A stretch of 14,650 nt of DNA from Croceibacterium_A sp965977975. GTDB lineage: Bacteria > Pseudomonadota > Alphaproteobacteria > Sphingomonadales > Sphingomonadaceae. Below, piece by piece: positions 7,301 to 14,650 of the stretch. The translations under genes were made by a program, and so were the position numbers. A model generated the notes under the pieces. The model did not search any database. It was not told the origin of the DNA and worked only from the letters and a program-made list of their open reading frames with translations. Where the stretch lies: NCBI GenBank assembly GCA_965977975.1, contig CBHCZH010000085.1, positions 1-14,650 on the forward strand, given 5' to 3'. Position 1 is the stretch's first letter; each line of letters begins with the position of its first letter.

Positions 7301-7642
7301 ATGGACGACGTAGAACGGATTCCCATCGACCTCGGCTACGAAGTGGCCGCTGCGGGCCTCGAGCAAGCGGCTCAGCGTACGACGTTGCGAGAGGATGGCA
7401 CGCTCGTCATCGACATTCTGGCCTCGCAACCGTGCTCGCCGGAGCCATCTACCGAAGAGGAGATCGTCGTTTGTGCGGCCGCTCCGACCGACGGGCGATC
7501 GCCGGCCCTGGCTTCACCACCTTCTCCGAGCCCGATGGAACAGCTCGGCGAAGCCCTGCATGCAAAGGTCGGACCGGTTGAGCTGGGCTCGATCGCCGGA
7601 AGTGACGGCAACCGAGCTTTTGGTCTGAGAATTCGGTTCTGA
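7301..7642 (+). CDS. Small hypothetical protein with EEIVVC and C-terminal LRIRF motifs
   Basis: A 113-residue protein of unknown function. The start ATG has GGAG at 7290-7293, seven bases upstream. The layout is an acidic N-terminal half, EEEIVVCAA near 52-60, a Pro/Ser-rich linker near 66-79, and a C-terminus GNRAFGLRIRF. I recall similar short sphingomonad proteins with an (I/L)VVC core and a terminal arginine-rich beta strand, but this is a weak memory. No signal peptide or membrane helix is visible. It stands alone after the terminator at 7211-7242 and ends six bases before the convergent PQQ-cytochrome gene. Third codon positions are mostly G/C, consistent with a real gene. It could still be spurious. 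Confidence 0.6.
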   Translation: MDDVERIPIDLGYEVAAAGLEQAAQRTTLREDGTLVIDILASQPCSPEPSTEEEIVVCAAAPTDGRSPALASPPSPSPMEQLGEALHAKVGPVELGSIAGSDGNRAFGLRIRF

Positions 7643-7648
7643 ACCGCG

Positions 7649-9745
7649 TCAATCCGGCAGCGCGAACACGTACAGCGCCGAGCTGTTGACCGGCGGCAGC
7701 TGGGTCTCCGGGATCACGTCGGGAATGCCTGACGCGAGCGGGTTGCCGTGGCCGGTGACGATTGCGACGTACTGTTTGCCGTCGACCGAGTACGTGATCG
7801 GTGAGGCGTTGGGCACGCCGGTGACCCCGGTGCTCCACAGCTCGCGCCCGTTCTCCTGGTCATAAGCGACGAACTGGCGGTCCATCCAGCCGGTGAACAA
7901 GAGGCCGCCAGCGGTGGTGAGAATGCCCATGTCAGGCGTTTGGCGGCGGCGGGTCTCCCAAACCACTTCGCCCGATTCCATGTCGAGCGCCTGCAGAACG
8001 CCGAAGTTGCCGTCGTGGTCAGGGCGAGGAACATACTGAATGTTGACGCCGGTGGTGAGGAACCCGGGCGCCGCGGGGTCCGAAGTCGGGACCATGTCCA
8101 TGCAAACGTCGCGAGCGTTGACAAACAGCAGGCGCGAATTCGGATTGAACGAGGTTGGGCTCCAGTTGCGCCCGCCGCCGCCGTGCGGGCAGACGAAGAC
8201 CGCGCCGCGATCGCGGCCGGGGATCTTGTCGGCCCTGGCGAACTTGTCGCCGGTGACCGGATCGATCCGCTCGATGAAGTCCTGGATGCCCATGTCGACG
8301 GTCTTGATGTATTTGCCGGTCTCGGCGTCGATCGCGTCGAACAGCCCTTCCTTGCCGCCGGTGATGACCACCCGCCGCGGTCGGCCGTCGACCTCGATCG
8401 TGCCGATCACTCGGTCGAACACCCAATCGAGGTCGTACTGGTCGTTCTTCATGTGCTGGAAGTACCACTTGAGCTCGCCGGTGCGCGGCACGAGGGCGAG
8501 CGTCGCGTTGGTGAACAGCGCGTCGTTGTTCATGCCGGGCTTCAAGTCGCGCAGCGGCCCGGTGTCGTAAGTCTGGGCGACGCCCCACAGCGCCAGGCCG
8601 GTTGCCGCGTCGTACGTGCCGCTGGTCCACTGCGACCCGCCATGGCGCTGGTCGCCGGGCAGACCGTTCCAGGTGTCGCCGCCCGGCTGGCCGGGCTTGG
8701 CGACGGTCTCGAACTCCCACAGCTTCTCGCCGGTCTCGGCATCGATGCCCACGATCAGGCCGCCGCCCGGCGCTTGCGTCGCGAGGCCTTGCATGACCAC
8801 CCCGTCGGCTGCGAGCGGGCCGCCGGGCGTGCGCATGCCCGGCCGGTCGGTCAGCGCCACGTCCCACACCGGCCGCCCGCTGCGCGCGTCGAGCGCGACC
8901 ATGTGATTGTCCGACGTCGCAGTGAACAGTTTGTCGCCATAGAGCGCGATGGTCTTCTTCGAAGTCACAAGCGTGCGTTCGGGCAAGCGGCGCTGGTAAT
9001 GCCAGAGGTTCCGACCGGTGACGGCATCAAACGCGAACACGTGGTCGCCAAAGCCGTGCACGTAGAGCACGCCGTCGCGGACCAGCGGCTCGTTCATGTT
9101 GGCGCCCGCTGGTAGCGCCTGCGCCCAGGCGATGCGCAGCTCGTTGACGTTGCCGCTGTCGATCTGACGTAGTGGCGAGTAGCCCTGACCGTTGTGCGCG
9201 CGCCGCCAGGTCAGCCAGTTTTCGGGCGCAGGGCTGGCCAGCATCTCCTGCGTGACCGGGGTGTAATCGGCGAAGCGGTCGACGATCTCGGGGCCTGGCG
9301 GCAAGGGGTAGCGACGCGAGAGGCCGCCGACGGGACTCTCCTCAGGAAGCTGCTCGGGTGCGGCGGGCAGGCGTGGTGCGAACGCGGTGCGTGGATCGCC
9401 GCCATTCTCGGTAAGGATCAGCGCCGCGAGTTCCATGTAGGTCGGGTCTGGCAGCGTGCCGGTCTGGCCTGGAGGCATCGAGGCCCTGATGTACTCGTAA
9501 AGCTCCGACAGCGGCGTGCCGGCCCACTCCACGAGGAATTCTCGCCCCTTGAGCGACGGCGCGAACTGACCGCCGACCATGTCAGCGCCGTGGCAGGCTG
9601 CGCAGTGCTGGGCGTAATCGGCCCAGGCGGACTCGGCCGGCACCGCGGGTTCCGGGACGGCGCCTTGCGCCAGCGCGATCGTCGCGCCGCCGAGCAGCGC
9701 GGTGAAGGCGGCCGTGCGCGGCAGAGCCTTGCGAATAGTCGTCAT
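7649..9745 (-). CDS. Quinohaemoprotein dehydrogenase with N-terminal cytochrome c domain and C-terminal PQQ propeller
   Basis: A 698-residue exported enzyme expected to oxidise an alcohol with PQQ and pass electrons internally to haem c. The signal peptide is about residues 1-27 (ending ALAQ). The haem c site is C48-A-A-C51-H52, with M90 in RASMPPG the likely sixth ligand. A Pro-rich linker spans about 120-165. The PQQ domain begins at ENWLTWRRAHNGQGYSPL and contains GLATQAPGGGLIVGIDAETGEKLWEF-type blades, a PHGGGGRNWSPTSFNP block near 520-535 and KQYVAIVTG at the end. The haem domain precedes the propeller, the reverse of type II alcohol dehydrogenases but like polyvinyl alcohol dehydrogenases (from memory). 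The vicinal Cys-Cys over PQQ in classic alcohol dehydrogenases is absent. GGGAGGA lies six bases upstream of the ATG. Last gene of the cluster; substrate unknown. Confidence 0.9.
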   Translation of the reverse strand: MTTIRKALPRTAAFTALLGGATIALAQGAVPEPAVPAESAWADYAQHCAACHGADMVGGQFAPSLKGREFLVEWAGTPLSELYEYIRASMPPGQTGTLPDPTYMELAALILTENGGDPRTAFAPRLPAAPEQLPEESPVGGLSRRYPLPPGPEIVDRFADYTPVTQEMLASPAPENWLTWRRAHNGQGYSPLRQIDSGNVNELRIAWAQALPAGANMNEPLVRDGVLYVHGFGDHVFAFDAVTGRNLWHYQRRLPERTLVTSKKTIALYGDKLFTATSDNHMVALDARSGRPVWDVALTDRPGMRTPGGPLAADGVVMQGLATQAPGGGLIVGIDAETGEKLWEFETVAKPGQPGGDTWNGLPGDQRHGGSQWTSGTYDAATGLALWGVAQTYDTGPLRDLKPGMNNDALFTNATLALVPRTGELKWYFQHMKNDQYDLDWVFDRVIGTIEVDGRPRRVVITGGKEGLFDAIDAETGKYIKTVDMGIQDFIERIDPVTGDKFARADKIPGRDRGAVFVCPHGGGGRNWSPTSFNPNSRLLFVNARDVCMDMVPTSDPAAPGFLTTGVNIQYVPRPDHDGNFGVLQALDMESGEVVWETRRRQTPDMGILTTAGGLLFTGWMDRQFVAYDQENGRELWSTGVTGVPNASPITYSVDGKQYVAIVTGHGNPLASGIPDVIPETQLPPVNSSALYVFALPD

Positions 9746-9844
9746 GCGATCCTCCCTCGGCGCGGCACGTTTGCCGTCGTTTGGTCAAAGGGTAACGCGA
9801 CGCCACGGCCGGGCAAGCCCTTCCCCATCAAGGGATGGTTAGGC
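9746..9844 (-). other. Intergenic spacer between carboxylesterase and quinohaemoprotein genes
   Basis: This 99-bp gap is the longest within the right-hand cluster. A small hairpin (CGGCA at 9763-9767, loop, TGCCG at 9772-9776) lies just upstream of the ribosome site of the quinohaemoprotein gene. There is no T-run, so it is not an intrinsic terminator. It could shape translation of the last gene or stabilise a processed mRNA end; no promoter is evident. Confidence 0.35.
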
Positions 9845-11593
9845 TCATTCCCCTCCGGACGCCGCCGCGATCCCGAGCGGCTGGGCAACGCGCTCCTGGT
9901 AGATTGCGGTGTAGAGCCGGTCCTTGGCCTCGCCGATCCACGGACCTTCACCCGAGCCGTCGGCATCGAGGATCATCGTCTCGTTCGACCCGAGGTCTTT
10001 GACCGCCGGCCACGGCGGTAGCCCCGGTCCGTTCGGATTGCCGGTCCGCGCGAAGTTGACGAAGTACTGCGAGACCTGGTCGGCGAACGCCTCCTCGCGC
10101 GGGTTGCCGCCCATCAGTGCGACCGAGCTGCCGCCCGGGAAAGTGCGCGGCGCCGCGAGGTTGTCGAACACGTACGGGATCTCGCCGGTATGCGCCGAGC
10201 CGAGATCGCGCTTGTCGGGATCGTACGGCGGATCGTGCGTGAAGAAGTAGTGCCACGATTCCTGCCCGATCTTTGCCTGCTGCTCGGCGAACAGGCGCAT
10301 GTGCCAGCTCAGCGCGTCGGTAAATGGCTGCGGCGCCTGGGCTTGAGCCTCGGCGTCGGTCGCGGCGGGATAGGCGGCGAGGCCGAGCCCGGCCTGCTCG
10401 CCCCAGCGCTGCGCGGCGCCGGTGCGCCAGCTCTCGGCGGTGGCCGGTGGTCCGGCGGCGAAAGAGCCTTCGTCGGCGTTCGAGCCGGCGAGAACGTCGA
10501 CCGGGTTCTGGCGGCCGTTGGCGAAAGTGATCGACAGGTCCTCGGTGACGATGCGCCCGTCGACGGTCATGCCATGGCCGCGCAGCTTGGCCTGGACTTC
10601 GGCGGCGGGCAGCGCGCGCAGCTCGGCGAGCGTTTCGGCGCCGATCTGGCACGCGTTGAGGAATCCGCGCAGCTCGGCGGAAGGCGGCAGGCCGGCGAAG
10701 CCGGCGGGGCCGGGCGGTGGCGGCGGCGATGGGACGCACGGCGGAGTTGCCGCCTTGGGAACGTGGTTGGGAATCATCGTGCCGATGCCGAGGCCCATCC
10801 ACCCGCCGCTCTGGGCGATCGCCCGCTCGAACGTGCCGCGCGCGCCGGCCGCGCCGGCCAGCCCGGCGTTCATCGCGGCGCCGGCGCTCTCGCCGAACAA
10901 GGTGATGTTGTTCGGGTCGCCGCCGAAGCTAGCGACGTTGGCCTTGAGCCACTTGAGCGCCGCGATCGCATCGCCGAGCGCCTGGTTGCCCGCCGCGCCA
11001 TTGCCTTCTGCGGTCAGCTCGGGATGGCTGAAGAACCCGAACGGGCCGACACGGTAATTGAAGGTAACCAGGACCACGCCCTTGGCGGCGAGGTTGTCGC
11101 CCTCGCTGAACGGCGCGTTGCCGCCGCCTTCGGTGTAGGCGCCGCCGTAGAGCCAGACCATGACCGGCAGGTTCTCGCCGGCGCGCTTGGCCGGGGTCCA
11201 GATGTTGAGGTTGAGGCAGTCCTCGCTCATCCCGGTGAAATTGGCGGTGTCGGTCGCGGCGTTGGGCGGGAAGCGCTGCGGCGCCCGGTTCTGCATGCAG
11301 ACGTCGCCGTAGCGGGTCCCGTCGCGCACGCCTTGCCAAGGTTGGGGGAGCTGCGGCTGGGCGAAGCGCAGTGCGCCGACCGGCGGGGCGGCGAACGGGA
11401 TGTTCCTGAACACCGTCACGCCGTCGGCCTTGCCGGCGGCGCCCTGGATCAGGCCCTGCTCGGTGCGGACCGGCACGGCGATACCGACCGGCTCGGCGGC
11501 AAAGCTGCTTGGGGCGCCCGGCGTCGTGGCGCAGGCAGTGAGCGACAGCGCGACCGCGCCGGCGAGGACACTACGGAGCAAGGACAGACCCAC
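9845..11593 (-). CDS. Type-B carboxylesterase/lipase family hydrolase, predicted lipoprotein
   Basis: A 582-residue alpha/beta hydrolase of the carboxylesterase type B (PnbA-like) family, cleaving carboxylic esters. The N-terminus is a lipoprotein signal with lipobox LTAC, so Cys21 should be lipidated. The oxyanion-hole loop is GGAY (150-153). The nucleophile is Ser236 in FGESAG, the acid probably Glu375 in SNADEGSF and the base His468 in GSAHTGEIPY. EDCLNLNIWTP near 125-134 and the AFADQVSQYFVNFARTGNPN end block are standard for the family. An unusual Pro-rich segment (PSPPPPPGP, near 288-296) sits in the cap region. The start is GTG 11593, three bases after the upstream stop; the ribosome site is weak, so translational coupling is likely. 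Its place among PQQ enzymes suggests it releases alcohols for oxidation (inference). Confidence 0.93.
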   Translation of the reverse strand: MGLSLLRSVLAGAVALSLTACATTPGAPSSFAAEPVGIAVPVRTEQGLIQGAAGKADGVTVFRNIPFAAPPVGALRFAQPQLPQPWQGVRDGTRYGDVCMQNRAPQRFPPNAATDTANFTGMSEDCLNLNIWTPAKRAGENLPVMVWLYGGAYTEGGGNAPFSEGDNLAAKGVVLVTFNYRVGPFGFFSHPELTAEGNGAAGNQALGDAIAALKWLKANVASFGGDPNNITLFGESAGAAMNAGLAGAAGARGTFERAIAQSGGWMGLGIGTMIPNHVPKAATPPCVPSPPPPPGPAGFAGLPPSAELRGFLNACQIGAETLAELRALPAAEVQAKLRGHGMTVDGRIVTEDLSITFANGRQNPVDVLAGSNADEGSFAAGPPATAESWRTGAAQRWGEQAGLGLAAYPAATDAEAQAQAPQPFTDALSWHMRLFAEQQAKIGQESWHYFFTHDPPYDPDKRDLGSAHTGEIPYVFDNLAAPRTFPGGSSVALMGGNPREEAFADQVSQYFVNFARTGNPNGPGLPPWPAVKDLGSNETMILDADGSGEGPWIGEAKDRLYTAIYQERVAQPLGIAAASGGE

Positions 11594-11596
11594 CGA

Positions 11597-12709
11597 TCAG
11601 TCGCCACCCCCGGCTTCGGCGGCGCGGTCGGCGGCCGTGGCCTCCTCGAGCGTGCCGGCGCGCGAGGCGGTGATGTAGTTCCTGACCTGCACGTTGCCTT
11701 CGTGGCAGGCGTATTCGTAGAACTCGTAGTCGTCGCGCCGCGACCAATCGAGCCGGGCGGTGAACGGCGCTGTGAACACCTCGGGGTCCGAATAGGTCAT
11801 CTCATAGACGATCGAGTCCGGGCCGGTCGGAGTGAGCCGCTCGACCACCTTCGCCTTGGCGCTGGTAGGGATCGTGTTCCACGGCGGCACGCCCATCGTC
11901 GCCATGTTGAGCGGGCTGCCGTTGCGCGCGTGCATGTCGGCAGTGGCGCTGTCACCGCGCTTGAGATTGGTGGTCTCGATGACCAGCGTGTTTCCTTCCC
12001 AGCGGCCGCGGCTCGAGCCGAGCCAGGCCTCGACCGGCTCGGGCCATTTGTCGGCGGTGCCGATCGGGATCACCCGGCTGCCGAGCATCTCGAGCGCGAT
12101 CACCACGTATCCCGGCGCCTGGTAGACGCGGATCCCGTTGTTGTAGCGGAACGGCAGCATCGAGGCCGGGAATCCGCGGCTGACGCAGCGGTCCCAGGCG
12201 TCGAAATCGGTGACCCAGTTGAACTTGGTGTTCGGCGTCCAGCTCGAGCGGCCGGCCCGATAGAGCGCCTCGGCTTCCGGCGTCATCGTCGGCAGCTGTC
12301 CGCTCGGTGGATCGACCAAGAGCGATGTGCGGCGACCCGACGAGTTGGATTCGACCCAGTGGCCCATGCCGATACGGCCGGCGCGGTCCTCGGCATCGTA
12401 GGCTTGGGCGGCGCGCTCGATCTGCTGCAGGCGCGCGGCATTCTCTTCCTCGGTCAGCCAGAAGCGGTTGCCGAACTGGGCCGGACGATTCATCGGCAGG
12501 CTGGCGATGTTGTCGATCGGCCAGGTGCCGCGCAAGTCGGGATCGCCCCACGCGGTCTTCCTCGGCTGATAGTCTGTCGGTACCGGCGGCATGACCGTGA
12601 GGTCTTCCGGTACGGCCTGCGCGACAACTGGAGCCGACGGCATGGTTATGCTCACCGCCGCGAGCAGCGCGCCCGTTACGGTCGCGCGAAGAGTGTTATG
12701 CGAGATCAT
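11597..12709 (-). CDS. Exported protein of unknown function, paired with PQQ dehydrogenase (family copy B)
   Basis: A 370-residue protein with a signal peptide (about 1-31, ending VVAQ). It is homologous to the 296-aa protein at 2898-3788. Shared ordered motifs are PDLRGTWP near 57-64, RCVSRGFP near 174-181, GSSRGRWEGNTLVIET near 231-246, ERLT near 290-293, DPEVFTAPFT near 308-317 and YEYACHEGN near 331-339. Cys175 and Cys335 match the two cysteines of copy A. This copy has about 75 more residues, mainly an N-terminal helical insert with LTEEENAARLQQIERAAQAYDAED. The start is ATG 12709, preceded by CAGGAGAGG; the longer in-frame form starting at 12760 lacks an export signal at its very start and is rejected. 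It lies 95 bp after a PQQ dehydrogenase and three bases before the esterase. Biochemical role unknown. Confidence 0.87.
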   Translation of the reverse strand: MISHNTLRATVTGALLAAVSITMPSAPVVAQAVPEDLTVMPPVPTDYQPRKTAWGDPDLRGTWPIDNIASLPMNRPAQFGNRFWLTEEENAARLQQIERAAQAYDAEDRAGRIGMGHWVESNSSGRRTSLLVDPPSGQLPTMTPEAEALYRAGRSSWTPNTKFNWVTDFDAWDRCVSRGFPASMLPFRYNNGIRVYQAPGYVVIALEMLGSRVIPIGTADKWPEPVEAWLGSSRGRWEGNTLVIETTNLKRGDSATADMHARNGSPLNMATMGVPPWNTIPTSAKAKVVERLTPTGPDSIVYEMTYSDPEVFTAPFTARLDWSRRDDYEFYEYACHEGNVQVRNYITASRAGTLEEATAADRAAEAGGGD

Positions 12710-12804
12710 GGGGCCTCTCCTGTTTGCGGCGATTCTGCACCCGCACATGTTCAAACTCAAACGGGTAGTTGTCTAATTGTGTAACAGGCTAATGGTTGAA
12801 TGAT
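12710..12804 (-). other. Spacer between the partial PQQ dehydrogenase gene and copy B of the unknown family
   Basis: This 95-bp stretch is AT-richer than its neighbours. It has no hairpin with a T-run, so transcription from the upstream dehydrogenase probably continues. An internal promoter is possible, but no convincing -35/-10 pair was found. Confidence 0.35.
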
Positions 12805-14650
12805 CTAACGACTGCCTGCTAGCTTCGCGCCGGCCGGCAGTGCGAAGGTCACGTAACGGCTCGGCCCCGGTGTTGGGTTGCCTCGCTGCGCAAACAGGCC
12901 GTCGCCACCGACGGGGAGGGTGACGTACTGCCTGCCGTCAACCTCGTAGACGGCAGGCACGCCTTCGGTTGCCGCGTCGAGCTTGTATTCCCACAGCACC
13001 TCGCCCGTTGCGGAATCGCGGGCGCGGAAGGTACGGTCACCTGCGGTGCCCACGAACAGGAGCCCGCTCGCGGTCGCGACCGGGCCGGCGCGCGGAGCCT
13101 GGCTGCCGATGCCGGTCACGCCCTGCTCCTGTAACGCCAGGCTTTCGCCGTCGGCGATCCGGTAGAGGATGTTGCCGGTGTTCATGTCGTAGGCGGTCAG
13201 GAACGAGAACGGCGGCTCGATCGCGACCATTCCGTTCGATTGCAGCATGAAATCGACCGGCGAGGTGTAGGGATAAGTGTCGGGCTGGGCGTTGGGCATC
13301 CGCTCCTTCGCACGCGCCGCTGCCTCGGGATTGGGTAGCTCGTTGAGCTTGATGACCACCGGGATCTCACGGCTGACCACGAAGAAGCGCCGGTTGACCG
13401 GATCGACCGCGCTGGTGCCGAAGTTTACTCCGCCGTTATGCCCCGGCATCGAAATCGTGCCGCGCACGCTCGGCGGGGTGAACAGGCCCTCGTTGCGGCT
13501 GCCGCGAATCCTTTCGCGCAGCGCCGCCTTCTCGGTCTCCGACAAATAGGGATTAATGTCGTCTTCGGTGAACGACTGGCGGGCAAAGGGCGGCGGCCAC
13601 GTCGGGAACGGCTGGGTCGGCGAGGCGTGCTCGCCCGGCACGTCGGAGGCCGGCACCGGGCGCTCCTCGATCGGCCAGATCGGCTCGCCCGTCAGCCGGT
13701 TGAAAACGAACACGAAACCTTGCTTGGATGCCAGGATCACTACCGGGATTTCCTTGCCGTCCTTGGTGATGGTCATCAGTTTGGGGGCATTCGGCAGGTC
13801 GAAGTCCCACAAATCGTGATGGATCGTTTGGAAGTGCCAGATGCGCTTGCCGGTGCGCGCGTCGAGCGCGAGCAGCGAGTTGGCGAACAGGTTGTCGCCT
13901 TCGCGGTTGCCGCCGTAGAAGTCGTAGCGCGCGGTTCCGGTCGGGATGTAGGCGATGCCCATTTCCGGATCGATCGTGAACTCCGACCAGTTGTGCACTC
14001 CGCCGAACTTCTCGCGGTCCTGCTCCGGCCAGGTTTCCGAGCCGAACTCGCCGAGGCGGGGGACGACGTGGAACACCCATTTCAGCGCGCCGGTGCGGAT
14101 GTCGTAGGCCTGGATGTCGGCCGGTGCCGACGCATAGTCATAGGCGCCCGCGGGCAGCGAGACGATGTAGGTATCCTCGAAGATGCGGCCCGGGTTGTTC
14201 GTCATCAGCGGGCGCTGGGTGGTAGTGTGGCCTTCGGGTAGCGCCTCGCGCAGGTCGATGCTGAAGTTCTCGATGTACTTGCCGGTGCGCGCGTCGATCG
14301 CGCGGACGAGGCCGTCGTTGAGGAACACGAGGCGCCGGTCGGAGCCGTCGTCGTTCTGCCAATAATTGATCCCGCGTCCGCCGATCCGGCCGGTGGTCTC
14401 GCTCTGCCAGATTTCGCGTCCGGTCGCCGGGTCGAGCGCGGCGATCTTGCTGTCACCGCGCAGGACATACATCGTGCCGTTGGCGATGGTCGGATTGAAC
14501 AGGGGGGGCTGGCCCGGGCCGGTTTCGTAAGTCCATGCCACTTCCAACTCGTTGACGTTGTTCCGGTTGATCTGGGTCAGCGAGGAGAATTGCGAGGAAT
14601 CGGAACCGCCGAGGTAGGCATCCCATCCGGCGAAGTCGAACTGCCCTGTC
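12805..14650 (-). CDS. PQQ-dependent dehydrogenase, glucose-dehydrogenase-like (N-terminus outside the window)
   Basis: The frame is open to the right edge, giving about 615 visible residues. The first residues in view read GQFDFAGWDAYLGGSDSSQF, followed by SLTQINRNNVNELEVAW, the usual start of this propeller, so only a signal peptide and a short segment are probably missing. Later landmarks are IHHDLWDFD, EERPVPASDVPGE, PGHNGGVNFGTSAVDP, AGPVATASGLLFVGTAGDRTF and RQYVTLPVGG. It belongs to the same broad class as the enzyme at 3817-5736, but the sequences differ clearly. It ends after the last blade, with no C-terminal cytochrome domain. The ~95-bp gap to copy B of the unknown family suggests one transcript. 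The substrate is unknown; the TTG near 14547 is an internal Leu codon, not a start. Confidence 0.92.
   Translation of the reverse strand, partial: TGQFDFAGWDAYLGGSDSSQFSSLTQINRNNVNELEVAWTYETGPGQPPLFNPTIANGTMYVLRGDSKIAALDPATGREIWQSETTGRIGGRGINYWQNDDGSDRRLVFLNDGLVRAIDARTGKYIENFSIDLREALPEGHTTTQRPLMTNNPGRIFEDTYIVSLPAGAYDYASAPADIQAYDIRTGALKWVFHVVPRLGEFGSETWPEQDREKFGGVHNWSEFTIDPEMGIAYIPTGTARYDFYGGNREGDNLFANSLLALDARTGKRIWHFQTIHHDLWDFDLPNAPKLMTITKDGKEIPVVILASKQGFVFVFNRLTGEPIWPIEERPVPASDVPGEHASPTQPFPTWPPPFARQSFTEDDINPYLSETEKAALRERIRGSRNEGLFTPPSVRGTISMPGHNGGVNFGTSAVDPVNRRFFVVSREIPVVIKLNELPNPEAAARAKERMPNAQPDTYPYTSPVDFMLQSNGMVAIEPPFSFLTAYDMNTGNILYRIADGESLALQEQGVTGIGSQAPRAGPVATASGLLFVGTAGDRTFRARDSATGEVLWEYKLDAATEGVPAVYEVDGRQYVTLPVGGDGLFAQRGNPTPGPSRYVTFALPAGAKLAGSR

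Noticed and set aside
7634..7646. Inverted repeat CGGTT-CTG-AACCG across the convergent stop codons as a terminator
   Set aside because: A five-base stem with no T-run on either strand; too weak to call.
12710..12760. N-terminal extension of the 370-aa exported protein to 12760
   Set aside because: It would place 17 residues before the signal peptide, and the AGGAGAGG site clearly serves ATG 12709.
10190..12784. 864-codon + strand open frame opposite the esterase and copy B genes
   Set aside because: It spans two well-supported - strand genes and the gap between them. Composition is that of antisense GC-rich DNA, and no domain is visible.
14545..14547. TTG at 14547 as start of the right-edge PQQ dehydrogenase
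   Set aside because: In-frame sequence upstream continues with the typical SLTQINRNNVNEL propeller start up to the window edge, so this is an internal leucine.
3817..14650. Idea that the PQQ genes are a recent transfer or carried by a mobile element
   Set aside because: No transposase, integrase, tRNA or flanking direct repeats, and base composition looks like the rest of the window.

Overview
The window is GC-rich, tightly packed bacterial DNA. Gene density, the strong preference for G or C at third codon positions, a multi-HAMP signalling protein, a single-domain response regulator resembling the alphaproteobacterial FAT GUY group, and several PQQ dehydrogenases with DUF6152/DUF6644-type partners all suggest an alphaproteobacterium, most likely Sphingomonadales. 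That placement is inference from protein character; there is no rRNA or other marker gene here.

Left part (1-2390), signalling and small membrane genes. A multi-HAMP sensor protein (- strand) runs off the left edge. It is divergent from a three-gene + strand operon (winged-helix protein, then two ~90-aa three-helix membrane proteins of DUF5985 type). A single-domain response regulator (- strand) converges on that operon.

Middle part (2355-7242), two divergent operons around a 404-bp control region (5737-6140). Leftward: a soluble exported PQQ dehydrogenase of the membrane-glucose-dehydrogenase-like class, an exported 296-aa protein of unknown function, and an exported DUF6152 protein, closed by a clear hairpin/T-run terminator. 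Rightward: two paralogous four-helix membrane proteins of DUF6644 type, closed by a strong, structurally bidirectional terminator. The control region holds 10-bp tandem repeats and spaced inverted repeats that look like regulator sites.

Right part (7301-14650). A small orphan gene faces a - strand cluster running in from the right edge: a second glucose-dehydrogenase-like PQQ enzyme (5' end outside the window), a 370-aa exported protein homologous to the 296-aa protein, a type-B carboxylesterase predicted to be a lipoprotein, and a PQQ dehydrogenase with an N-terminal cytochrome c domain.

Taken together, every enzyme in the two leftward clusters carries an export signal, except the truncated one whose N-terminus is not visible. 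The sequence supports, as inference, a periplasmic ester-cleaving and alcohol/sugar-oxidising system: the esterase would release hydroxylated products, PQQ enzymes would oxidise them, and electrons would leave through cytochrome c and/or a membrane quinone step. The most interesting element is the repeated pairing of a PQQ dehydrogenase with a member of one uncharacterised family, together with DUF6152 and DUF6644 proteins that carry conserved histidines. No PQQ biosynthesis genes, mobile elements, tRNAs, rRNAs or CRISPR arrays were seen.
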